DNA from: Asanoa iriomotensis
Lineage (GTDB): Bacteria > Actinomycetota > Actinomycetes > Mycobacteriales > Micromonosporaceae
Length of the DNA: 54,888 bases
Direction: 5' to 3'
NCBI RefSeq assembly: GCF_016862515.1
Contig: NZ_BONC01000054.1
Span: 1 to 54,888 of the forward strand
This document shows, piece by piece, positions 45,388-52,801 of the stretch. The stretch's first letter is position 1, and each line of letters opens with the position of its first letter. The position numbers and the translations under genes are program-made. The notes under the pieces were generated by a model, which ran no database searches, was not told where the DNA came from, and saw only the letters and a program-made list of their open reading frames with translations.

Positions 45388-46149
45388 TCACGTCCTCAGG
45401 TAGGACGCGCCGTTGACGTCGATGACCCCGCCGGTCATCGACTCGGTGCCCGGTGTCGCCAGGAACGTCACGAGCCGAGCCACCTCGTCGGGGTCGGCGA
45501 TGCGCCCGATGGCGGTCTCGCCGCGGATCTCGTGCCCACGCGGCCCGTTGAGATAGGGCGCGGCCATGTCGGTCTCGACGTACCCGGGCGCGATCGCGGT
45601 GACGAAGATGTTGTGCCGGCCGAGCGCCTTGGCCAGCGACTGGCTGAGGCTGTTGAGCCCGGCCTTGCTGGCGCCGTAGGCCACATGGTTGGGCTCGCCG
45701 CGGAACGCGCCGCGCGAGGTGATGTTGATGATCCGCCCGCCGCCGGCGGCCACCATGTGCGGCACGACGGCGTGGATGAGGTTCGCCGGCCCGACCAGGT
45801 TGGTGTCGAGCGTGCGGCGCCAGATCTCCTGCCAGTCGGCGTAGGAGGTCTCGAGCACCGGCTGCGGCTCGTACGTCCCGGCGTTGTTGACCAGCACCCC
45901 CACGGTCCCGTGCCGGGTGACGACGCCGTCGACGAGGTCCGCGATCTGGTCAGGGTCCTTGAGGTCGGCCTGCCGCGCCTCGTGGTTTCCGTTGCTGGGA
46001 AGGCTGTCCAACGTCTCCTGCGCCGCGGCCTTGTTGCTGACGTAGTGCACCACGACTGTCGCCCCGGCCGCCGCGAGCTGCTGCGCGGTCGCCCGCCCGA
46101 TGCCCCGCGAACCGCCCGTCACCAACGCCACCACACCGTCGAGAGCCAT
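45388..46149 (-). CDS. SDR-family oxidoreductase, FabG-like, 253 aa
   Basis: A classical short-chain dehydrogenase/reductase with TGGSRGIG (cofactor loop, residues 11-18), VNNAG, the catalytic serine in NITSRGAF, the YGASK tyrosine-lysine pair and the C-terminal TGGVIDVNGA. The arginine in the cofactor loop and absence of an acidic residue after strand 2 suggest NADP(H). The substrate is not known; it stands alone without fatty-acid genes. The ATG at 46149 is divergent from the PH-like gene. Confidence 0.9.
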   Translation of the reverse strand: MALDGVVALVTGGSRGIGRATAQQLAAAGATVVVHYVSNKAAAQETLDSLPSNGNHEARQADLKDPDQIADLVDGVVTRHGTVGVLVNNAGTYEPQPVLETSYADWQEIWRRTLDTNLVGPANLIHAVVPHMVAAGGGRIINITSRGAFRGEPNHVAYGASKAGLNSLSQSLAKALGRHNIFVTAIAPGYVETDMAAPYLNGPRGHEIRGETAIGRIADPDEVARLVTFLATPGTESMTGGVIDVNGASYLRT

Positions 46150-46181
46150 GGCGACAGCATGCCAGCCTTGACCGCGGTGCT

Positions 46182-46187
46182 TAACGT
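46182..46187 (+). promoter_or_regulatory. Putative -10 element, leaderless PH-like gene
   Basis: TAACGT, 7 bases before the ATG at 46195. Confidence 0.45.
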
Positions 46188-46194
46188 GAGATTC

Positions 46195-46563
46195 ATGACC
46201 ACCACGAACGCCAAGTACGACCGCAAAGAGCAGCTGCGCCAGATCGAGAGTGGACTCTTGCAGGGCGAGGAGGTGATCGCGGTCTACGACGCGATCGGCG
46301 CCGGGACGGGCTTCATCGGCGTGACCAACCGCCGGGTGATCGTGCAGGACAAGTCGTTCGTGGGCAAGAAGGTCGCGATCACCAGCATCCCGTACGGCAA
46401 GATCACCAGCGTCAGCGTGGTCAGCAACAAGTCGTGGGGCGGCTCGTTCTTCTCGACGGGCTCGATCGCCATCCACGTGGGCACGCACACCTACGAGGTG
46501 GAGTTCCGCGGCTCGGACAAGGCGCACCACGTCCACAACGTGGTGCTGCACTACATCTCCTAG
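46195..46563 (+). CDS. Bacterial PH-like domain protein, 122 aa
   Basis: A compact bacterial pleckstrin-homology-like fold (GLLQGEEVIAVYDA, then TNRRVIVQDKSFVGKKVAITSIPYGKITSVSV, then the terminal helix). Such proteins are small, cytoplasmic and mostly of unknown function. Its stop codon overlaps the stop region of the convergent TIR-NACHT gene by four bases. Confidence 0.8.
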   Translation: MTTTNAKYDRKEQLRQIESGLLQGEEVIAVYDAIGAGTGFIGVTNRRVIVQDKSFVGKKVAITSIPYGKITSVSVVSNKSWGGSFFSTGSIAIHVGTHTYEVEFRGSDKAHHVHNVVLHYIS

Positions 46564-49500
46564 GACCAGGCCAGCCGCAGGCCCCAGCGTTGCGCCAAGC
46601 GCTCGTATCGGCGCCTTGCCTCGTCCTCGCTGATCCGGACCCGATCCGCGCGTTCGCGGACCTGCTTCACGGAGATCCTTTCCATCGGGTCGAGCGGCCC
46701 CGGTTCGGATCTGCTCACCCCGACCAGGCGTCGGTCGGTCTCGTCGAAACGGGATTCCGCGACAACGGCCAAGGCGTTGCGCCTGCCGGCCGCGCCATGC
46801 TCACGGCCGTGCAGGCGCTGCATGAGACGTTTGCGCGCTTCGGCGTCGTCGAGGTCCGCCCGGATCAGGTCGAGATGGATCGCGGACTCCTCGGTGCCCG
46901 GGACGAACGTGTCGACGATGCGGTGGACCAGGTCGCGGTGACCGGTGAGCGGGGGCTCCGACCACTCCAGCGCCGCCAGCGAGGCGACCGCCGCGGCCCA
47001 CACCGTCGGATCGTGCTCGTGAGCCAGATAGGCACACAGCTCCTGCAGCTCGGTCAGGTCCTGCACCTCCCGGAGTCGCACGAGCGCCGCGCGGACGCCG
47101 GCGTCGTCGACCTGGGAGCCGAGGTGGGCAAGCTTCCTGCGCGCCGATACGTTTCCCCACTCGACATCGGCCAGCGCCAACAGTGCGTCCGACGGTGCGG
47201 CTCGTCCGAACCAGGTGAGCATCGCGTCGTGCACGGCGTCCAGGTCGGCGGCGTCGGCGAAGCGAATCGTCCCGTGCGCGAACCAGAGCAGGAAACGGAT
47301 GACGGCGGGTTCGGTCTGCTCGGCTCGGAACAGGTCGGCGAATCGGCTGGCGAGCCTCGTCGGCACGCCGTCGGAGCTTGGGCTCTGGTAGAGCCAGCCG
47401 AGGGCCCAGACCGCCATCATCGGCAGCGGTCGCCGCCCGTGGGTGAGTGCGACGAGGTCGTCCGTCAAACCGTCGAGGTCGGCGGCGAGAGCGTCCACGT
47501 TGCCGTGCGAGCCCAGCTGCATGATCGCGAAAGCGGTTCTCAAGCGGTCGGCGAAATCCGGACCGCTCAGCCTCCGCCGCAGGTCGCTCGGCGACATGGG
47601 CCCGGTCGGCGCGTAGTTGCACAGGTCCCACACGAGATCGGAATCCCGCTCCCAACTCCCGTCGCACTCGCCGGCCACGAAGTTCACGGAGTCGTCGCAC
47701 CATCGGCTGCGCAACAGCTCGGTCATCTCGTTGCTCATGAAGCTGTTCATGCGGATCCGCGCGCCGAGCGCCTCGTGCAGGATCCCTGTGCTGACGTTCG
47801 GTTCGTCGGCGAGGCATTTCAGTGTGAGCCCGACGTACCAGTCCTGCCCCCGGAGGTCTTCCTCCGCCTGCGTGAGCAGTTGGCGCAGGATCGCTTCCGC
47901 GTCGGCGTCGTTGCAGCTCGCGACGCACAGCCGGACGGGCTCGTGCCAGCTCTCGCGCGTCTTGTGCGCCTCGGCGGAGTCGACGAGTGGCACGACCAGC
48001 TCGGCCAGGGACGCCTTCGGGTCGTGGCCCGGGTGGTGGCCCTCGACCAGGGCGCGGGCCGCGAGGTACTCCTGGAAGGTCAGGTGCCGGAACTCGTACA
48101 CGGGAACGGGCCGGCCCTTGTGCTTGACCTCGCCGGACTCCATCAGCAGGCCGGTGCGCCTCTCCACCAGCTCGAGGAACCTCGTCGGCTCGTGGTTGCG
48201 CGCGGAGTGCACCTGCGGGAACTCGTCACGCATGGCGGCGAGGAGGTCCAGGACCTCGTCCTCGCGCAACCGCTGCACGCCGCGGGCGCACATCGCGTAC
48301 GCGAGATATTCGAGCTGCGGCATCGCCTCCCGCGGGTCCAGCGGCACGTCGACCTCGCGACGCCAGTTGAGCAACACCTGCACGGCCTCCCAGTAGAGGT
48401 CGGCCCGGCGGCTCGGCAGCTTGCCGATCTTGCGCTTGACCAGCGCCATCGTGGTGAGCAACATCGGGTTGCCGGTCAGCGCCTCGATCTGCGGCGTGCT
48501 GTGCACGTCGGCGACCAGCTCCGCGGTCGCGGCGGCGCGGCGGTCCGGCGGTTCGACGAGCGCACACCAGCGGGCGGCGAAGTCGTCCTTGTCAGCCGGC
48601 TCCAGCTCGTCGACCACCACGTGTTCGAACCCCCGACCCATCCGGTAGTCCATCTCGCGGTAGCCGACGATCCGGCAGGTCGTGATGATCGGCGCCAGTG
48701 GGTACGCGCCGGCGACCCGCTCGATCTGCCGGCACAGCCGGATGCGCAGGCTCGGGTCGGTGATCTCGTCGAGGCCGTCGAGCAGCACGAGCGCCGTGCC
48801 CGCGGTCAGCCGGTCGCGGATGACGCCGCGCAGCGCGGAGCATTCCGCGTCGGTCATCTCCTGTTGCCGCAACGTGAGATTGAGGATCTCGTCGAACGCG
48901 CCGCCGATGTGCTCCGGCCGCAGGTCCCGGCAGCGGATCAGCACGGGCAGCAGGTCGGCGTCCGGCAGCGTGCCCACGTCGGGCAGGGCGCGCCAGTCGG
49001 GGTCCTCGGCGAGGCGCAGCAGGTAGGCGGTGGTGATCCAGCGCAACAGCGTGCTCTTGCCCGCACCCGGGTCGCCGAGCACGACCAACCGGCGGGCTTC
49101 ACCGAGCCGCTGGCCGATCGAGGTGCGACCACCGTCCACCGGCCCGTGGGCCCCCGCGAGCTCGAGCCGCTCCAGCGACTCGCCGAGGGACTTCGCCGGC
49201 AGCGGGCGCACCCGCAGCGCGACGTACAGCCGCCGCAGCTCGAGTTGCCGCAACGCGATGTGCCGGTCGGTCTCGGGCAGGTTGGCGAGATCGACCAGGT
49301 CACACGACTCGAGCGCCAGGGCGCGGTAGCGGGCCTCGGCCGTGTCGGCGAGGCCACGGGCGACCGAACGCTGGTCGAGCGGGAAGTACCGGACCAGTGC
49401 GGCCACGAGGTCGCCCGCCGCCTTCTCCGGATTGCGCCACCAGGCGGCGACCTTGCCGTCGAGGCTGATCGCGTCGGTGTCGGCGTCCTCCTCCATCTGC

Positions 49501-49769
49501 ACGACGAACACGCGGTTCTGCCGGTTCGCGTCCCGGGCCGCGTTGACCACCCGGCGCGCCCAGGAGGTGCCCATCGCCCGGATCGTGCCGCAGAGCACCA
49601 CGGGACCGCCGGCGTTGAGCAGCTTCTGCGTCTCTCTGACGACGGAGTCGCCGACGAGCACGGTGTCGCCGTGGTGGACGGTGTAGCCGGCCGCCCGGAT
49701 CGGACCGGCGAGCTCCTCGGCCCGGTCCTCCTCACCACGGGCGTGTGCGATCAGGACGGTGACGCTCAC
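46560..49769 (-). CDS. TIR-NACHT STAND ATPase with degenerate TIR, 1069 aa
   Basis: Residues 1-130 form a TIR-like domain (VTVLIAHA..., VGDSVVRE, VVLCGT). At the catalytic position the motif reads SWARRV, with valine 74 in place of the NAD-cleaving glutamate. A NACHT ATPase follows, with Walker A GDPGAGKS (232-239), Walker B LVLLDGLDE (327-335), GNPMLLTT (433-440) and the winged-helix end HLTFQEYLAARAL (562-574). The last 470 residues look helical and repeat-like and should be the sensor. NACHT proteins of this design (bNACHT) protect against phage. The GTG overlaps the stop of the upstream TIR gene by four bases (GTGA). I infer an immune sensor that uses the separate TIR protein as effector. 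Confidence 0.88.
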   Translation of the reverse strand: MSVTVLIAHARGEEDRAEELAGPIRAAGYTVHHGDTVLVGDSVVRETQKLLNAGGPVVLCGTIRAMGTSWARRVVNAARDANRQNRVFVVQMEEDADTDAISLDGKVAAWWRNPEKAAGDLVAALVRYFPLDQRSVARGLADTAEARYRALALESCDLVDLANLPETDRHIALRQLELRRLYVALRVRPLPAKSLGESLERLELAGAHGPVDGGRTSIGQRLGEARRLVVLGDPGAGKSTLLRWITTAYLLRLAEDPDWRALPDVGTLPDADLLPVLIRCRDLRPEHIGGAFDEILNLTLRQQEMTDAECSALRGVIRDRLTAGTALVLLDGLDEITDPSLRIRLCRQIERVAGAYPLAPIITTCRIVGYREMDYRMGRGFEHVVVDELEPADKDDFAARWCALVEPPDRRAAATAELVADVHSTPQIEALTGNPMLLTTMALVKRKIGKLPSRRADLYWEAVQVLLNWRREVDVPLDPREAMPQLEYLAYAMCARGVQRLREDEVLDLLAAMRDEFPQVHSARNHEPTRFLELVERRTGLLMESGEVKHKGRPVPVYEFRHLTFQEYLAARALVEGHHPGHDPKASLAELVVPLVDSAEAHKTRESWHEPVRLCVASCNDADAEAILRQLLTQAEEDLRGQDWYVGLTLKCLADEPNVSTGILHEALGARIRMNSFMSNEMTELLRSRWCDDSVNFVAGECDGSWERDSDLVWDLCNYAPTGPMSPSDLRRRLSGPDFADRLRTAFAIMQLGSHGNVDALAADLDGLTDDLVALTHGRRPLPMMAVWALGWLYQSPSSDGVPTRLASRFADLFRAEQTEPAVIRFLLWFAHGTIRFADAADLDAVHDAMLTWFGRAAPSDALLALADVEWGNVSARRKLAHLGSQVDDAGVRAALVRLREVQDLTELQELCAYLAHEHDPTVWAAAVASLAALEWSEPPLTGHRDLVHRIVDTFVPGTEESAIHLDLIRADLDDAEARKRLMQRLHGREHGAAGRRNALAVVAESRFDETDRRLVGVSRSEPGPLDPMERISVKQVRERADRVRISEDEARRRYERLAQRWGLRLAWS

Positions 49770-50152
49770 CGGATCGCCCGCAGAAGCTGCGCGACGCCGC
49801 GAGACCAGTCTTTGGTCAGATCGGCGGTCTTGAGGTCCGCGAGAATCGCCGGGGCATCACCGCCCGTGAGCACCACGGGCAGCAACTTGACTCCCGCACC
49901 CTGGAGCTGACGGGCGAGCGCGGACGCCCACTCCCGCATGATCCACTTTGACTCGACACCGTGCGCGGAGTAGCAGAGGACCACATAGTCCGCGTCGGCC
50001 AGCCCGGCGTTCATCCACTCCACGATGGAGTCGCCGACACGCAGGTCGGTCTCGTCCAGCCGGACGTCATGCCCGGCGGCGCGGATGTCGTCGGCGAGCT
50101 TCTCGGCGGGGGCGGCGTCGGCCACGCGGTGACTGACGAACACGACGGCCAT
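49766..50152 (-). CDS. Stand-alone TIR-domain protein, probable NADase effector, 128 aa
   Basis: A single TIR domain covers the protein. VVFVSHRVADAAPAEKLADD is the first strand and helix, LDETDLRVGDSIVEW the BB-loop region, and YVVLCYS a core strand. SKWIMREW holds glutamate 74, the residue that cleaves NAD in active TIRs. It aligns without gaps over this region with the N-terminus of the following TIR-NACHT protein; tryptophan 70 is conserved in both, but residue 74 is Glu here and Val there. The ATG at 50152 has TACGAT 6 bases upstream. It is the first gene of a two-gene operon next to the end of an integrated element. Confidence 0.88.
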   Translation of the reverse strand: MAVVFVSHRVADAAPAEKLADDIRAAGHDVRLDETDLRVGDSIVEWMNAGLADADYVVLCYSAHGVESKWIMREWASALARQLQGAGVKLLPVVLTGGDAPAILADLKTADLTKDWSRGVAQLLRAIR

Positions 50153-50158
50153 CGCCGC

Positions 50159-50164
50159 ATCGTA
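50159..50164 (-). promoter_or_regulatory. Putative -10 element of the TIR operon
   Basis: TACGAT on the minus strand, 6 bases before the ATG at 50152. The expected -35 position falls inside the palindrome at 50170-50193. Confidence 0.45.
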
Positions 50165-50169
50165 ACGAT

Positions 50170-50193
50170 GGCGGTACCGTTCACGGTACCGCC
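50170..50193. promoter_or_regulatory. 24-bp palindrome, possible operator of the TIR operon
   Basis: Perfect 11-bp arms GGCGGTACCGT and ACGGTACCGCC with a 2-base centre. It lies between the YciI-like stop and the TIR -10 element, over the expected -35. It could bind a dimeric repressor. A terminator role for the YciI gene is less likely because the loop is only two bases and no T-run follows. Confidence 0.5.
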
Positions 50194-50209
50194 GATCACC
50201 CGGACCGGG

Positions 50210-50470
50210 TCAGCGGAAAATCGGGTTCCACTCCCGCTTGGCGGCGATGGTGACGCCCGGAGCACGGTAGTAGGGGTCCGCCGCGACCAGCGCCTCGAAC
50301 TCCTCCTCGGTCGCGACATCGAAGACGAGCAGAGCACCGGACTCGTCGGCGTAGGGGCCCGCCATCGCGACGACGCCACGCTCCTTCAGCCCGGAGACGA
50401 GCTCCCGGTGCGCGGGCCGGTGCGCCAACCGCTCGGGGTTGCCGTCGAAGGAGAGCTCCAGCACGTACAT
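50210..50470 (-). CDS. YciI-like protein, 86 aa
   Basis: A small ferredoxin-fold protein of the YciI family (MYVLELSFD, the HRELVSGLKERG histidine helix, AGPYADESGALLVFDV, DPYYRAPGV). Function is unknown, possibly a small dehydrochlorinase-like or binding protein. GGAGG precedes the ATG. Its operon partner upstream seems to have been cut off by integration of the neighbouring element. Confidence 0.85.
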   Translation of the reverse strand: MYVLELSFDGNPERLAHRPAHRELVSGLKERGVVAMAGPYADESGALLVFDVATEEEFEALVAADPYYRAPGVTIAAKREWNPIFR

Positions 50471-50488
50471 CCACGACCTCCGAGGGGG

Positions 50489-50542
50489 TTAGACGTTGAA
50501 GCGGAACTCGACCGGATCACGTCATCATGCAACACTGGCGGC
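50489..50542. other. Probable attL: host gene remnant beside the serine integrase
   Basis: On the minus strand an open frame of ten codons ends RDPVEFRFNV and a TAA at 50489-50491, 18 bases before the YciI start. It looks like the 3' end of a host gene whose body was displaced by the element. The frame closes at TGA 50122-position equivalent (50122 is 50,122 minus strand offset 400; the codon itself is at 50522-50524). The integrase gene begins at 50543, so the recombination core should lie within about 50491-50540. Confidence 0.5.
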
Positions 50543-51964
50543 ATGACCGCAACGCGCGCCGTGATCTACCTCCGGGTGTCGCTCGACGCGACCGGGGAAG
50601 AGCTGACCATCACCCGCCATCGTGAGGACTGCCAGCGCATCGCGAAGGTGCGCGGCTGGGCCGTGGTCGCGGAGTACGTCGACAACTCGATCAGCGCCGC
50701 CGGCAAGAAGCGCCGCCCGCAGTACGACGCGATGGTGGCCGCCTACGCGCGTGGAGAGTTCGACGCGATCCTGTGTTGGGACCTGGATCGGCTCACCCGC
50801 GTGCCGCGCCAGTTGGAAGACTGGATCGACGCGGCCACGGAGCGGGGGCTGTTGCTGGTGACCGCGAACGGTGAGGCCGACCTGAGCACCGACGCCGGCC
50901 GGTTGTTCGCCCGAATCAAGGCGTCCGTCGGTCGCAACGAGATCGAGCGCAAGGGGGCGCGTCAACGCTCCGCCGCGGCCCAGCGCGCCGAGCTGGGCCG
51001 ACCCCCCAAGGGCACCCGCCTGACCGGATTCAGCGTCGACGGCAAGATCATCAGGGCTGAGGCGAAGGTGGTCCGCGAGCTGTTCGAGAAGTTTGCGGCC
51101 GGGGAGTCGATCAAGGGGCTTACCCGCGGGCTGACTGAGGCCGGTGTGCCGACCCGGCGCGGGGGCGCCTGGCACCCGTCCAGCGTGCGCGAGATCCTGA
51201 CCAACCCCCGTTATGCCGGCCGCGCCGTTTACCGGGGAGACGTGAACGGGCGGACGCTCGCGGGTGCCGCCGGTAAGCGGCCGATCGTGCGGCCCGAGGT
51301 GTTCGACGTGGTGCAAGACCGGCTCGCGGACCCCCGACGCAGGCTCAACCGGGAAGGTACCGACCGTAAGCACCTCGGCGCCGGGCTGTTTCGCTGCGCG
51401 GAGTGCGATCGGCCATGCTCGAGCTTCAGCGGCCAGCGGTACCGGTGCCGGGACGCGCACGTGACGCGCGCCCGGACGGAGATCGACGCGTTCGTGGTCA
51501 GGATGGCTCGTGGTCGGCTGGCCGAGCCGGACCTCGCCGACCTGTTGCCGCGGACGGACAGTGCCGAGGTCAAGCGGCTGGCCGCCGAGGTCAAGCGGCT
51601 AGAGGGGCGGGTCGCGCGGATCGAGGCGGATTACGACGCTGAGTTGATCGACGGCCGGCGCTACCGCGTGGCCACCGACAAGGCCACGGCGGAGCTGTCC
51701 GCCGCACGGTCCGCGTACGCCCGCCTGGCGGTCCCCGGGGTCGCCGCGGCGGTGCTGTCGGCTGACGACCCGGTGGCCGCGTTCGACGCCGCTCCGCTCA
51801 TGATCCGGCGGGCGGTGATCGAGGCTCTGTGCGTGGTGAGGATCGGGAAGGCGCCGCGCGGCCGGCGCACGTTCGACCCGTTCACACTCGGCGATTCGGC
51901 GTGGACCGGCGATACAGAGACGTGGGCCGACGCCTGGCGCGCCCGTGGGTTCCCTAGTCGCTGA
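50543..51964 (+). CDS. Large serine recombinase (integrase), 473 aa
   Basis: Site-specific integrase of the resolvase/invertase superfamily. The catalytic N-terminal domain starts RAVIYLRVS with nucleophile serine 13, and DLDRLTRVPRQLEDW with its conserved arginines follows. Next come a recombinase domain (GVPTRRGGAWHPSSVREILTNP) and a zinc-ribbon domain (LFRCAECDRPCSS...YRCRD). A coiled-coil (AEVKRLAAEVKRLEGRVARIEAD) precedes the tail. It is somewhat shorter than phiC31 integrase (about 610 aa) but complete. It is the first gene of the element, next to the probable attachment site. Confidence 0.93.
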   Translation: MTATRAVIYLRVSLDATGEELTITRHREDCQRIAKVRGWAVVAEYVDNSISAAGKKRRPQYDAMVAAYARGEFDAILCWDLDRLTRVPRQLEDWIDAATERGLLLVTANGEADLSTDAGRLFARIKASVGRNEIERKGARQRSAAAQRAELGRPPKGTRLTGFSVDGKIIRAEAKVVRELFEKFAAGESIKGLTRGLTEAGVPTRRGGAWHPSSVREILTNPRYAGRAVYRGDVNGRTLAGAAGKRPIVRPEVFDVVQDRLADPRRRLNREGTDRKHLGAGLFRCAECDRPCSSFSGQRYRCRDAHVTRARTEIDAFVVRMARGRLAEPDLADLLPRTDSAEVKRLAAEVKRLEGRVARIEADYDAELIDGRRYRVATDKATAELSAARSAYARLAVPGVAAAVLSADDPVAAFDAAPLMIRRAVIEALCVVRIGKAPRGRRTFDPFTLGDSAWTGDTETWADAWRARGFPSR

Positions 51965-52004
51965 GCGACTAGAAACCCTTGCTGTGTAAGGGATTCAGCC
52001 CTTA
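51954..52004. repeat. Nested inverted repeats at the integrase 3' end
   Basis: CTAGTCGCT (51954-51962) and AGCGACTAG (51964-51972) form a 19-bp odd palindrome over the integrase stop codon. Then CCCTT (51976-51980), AAGGG (51988-51992) and CCCTTA (51999-52004) allow two mutually exclusive hairpins. This may be a terminator/antiterminator or a recombination-directionality or operator site. The 130 bases after it, to 52182, hold a CGCATC triple repeat near 52088 and no gene I can support. Confidence 0.45.
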
Positions 52005-52182
52005 GTCGTGTAGTCTTATGACGCAATCCGGCCCACCCGCACCCGCGACCGCACCCCGTCACCGACCGCAGTCACCGACACCCCGCCGCATCCGCATCCG
52101 CATCCGTGCCGGACCGCGCGGGAGGCTCACGCCGACCCGCAGCGAATCGCCCTGATCGATACGAGCGTGCGGGAGTGCACCC

Positions 52183-52353
52183 ATGAGAAACACCGGACCG
52201 GCGCGCGCCGTGGCCCTACGCCGCGCCGCTGAACGCGCCGCCGACGACCCTGCCAAGCTGTCCAAGGCGGTTCGCATCGTGCGGGCCGCGATCGAGCGCC
52301 AGCAACTCACACTGTCCGACCTGACCGCGCCGGCCGACGGGCGGGCGGCATGA
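52183..52353 (+). CDS. Small element protein, 56 aa
   Basis: Starts at the ATG after CGGGAGTG. The product is helical and basic (ALRRAAERAADDPAKLSKAV). No family was recognised. Its stop overlaps the next ATG by four bases (ATGA), the first of four such overlaps in a row. Confidence 0.55.
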   Translation: MRNTGPARAVALRRAAERAADDPAKLSKAVRIVRAAIERQQLTLSDLTAPADGRAA

Positions 52354-52529
52354 GCGCCGCCGGAGAAGCACGTCCGTCCGTTGACGACTACATCCGAGCC
52401 GCGGTGGAGGCGGCGCCGCCGCTGAACGAAGACCAGCGCGCGAGGCTGGCTGGACTGCTCGCACCCACCCGCCGTGCCGACCGGACCACCCGCCCGCCGG
52501 CACGCAAGGGCAGGGGCGACCGGCCGTGA
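52350..52529 (+). CDS. Small element protein, 59 aa
   Basis: Overlaps the previous and the following gene by four bases each. The N-terminal half is acidic (SVDDYIRAAVEAAPPLNEDQ) and the C-terminus basic (TTRPPARKGRGDRP). Proteins with this kind of sequence are common in actinobacterial prophages and integrative elements; function unknown. Confidence 0.6.
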   Translation: MSAAGEARPSVDDYIRAAVEAAPPLNEDQRARLAGLLAPTRRADRTTRPPARKGRGDRP

Positions 52530-52801
52530 GCAAAGCAGAACGCCGCCCCGAGACGACTGGCGGGGCGGCGCCCAATGCGTTCCTGCTGGACCTGTCGATG
52601 CGATCGTACAGCGCCGCGCCGCGCCCGCCAGGCTGCTCCTGCGGCGGGCTCGCGGTCATGGCCCTCAACCGTCGCGACCGACGCCACTACGAGCGCAAGC
52701 ACGGGGCGTCGCCCGACGGGATCGCCATACACGACCCCGGATGCCCGGCGATCGTGCCCGGCGCCGAGCGCCGCCAGCCGCGGAAGTGGGGGCGGACGTG
52801 A
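52526..52801 (+). CDS. Small element protein with cysteine pair, 91 aa
   Basis: Begins at GTG overlapping the previous stop (GTGA). It has CSCGG and a later HYERKHG...HDPGCPA segment that could bind a metal. A basic tail ends RKWGRT. No family was recognised. It overlaps the next gene by four bases. Confidence 0.6.
   Translation: MSKAERRPETTGGAAPNAFLLDLSMRSYSAAPRPPGCSCGGLAVMALNRRDRRHYERKHGASPDGIAIHDPGCPAIVPGAERRQPRKWGRT

Noticed and set aside
46434-49910. An 1158-codon open frame on the plus strand
   Set aside because: Shadow of the TIR-NACHT gene, which has clear P-loop and Walker B motifs on the other strand.
52018-52155. A 45-codon ORF after the integrase
   Set aside because: Low-complexity Pro/Arg product (repeated IR units from CGCATC repeats) and a -10-like sequence too close to the ATG.
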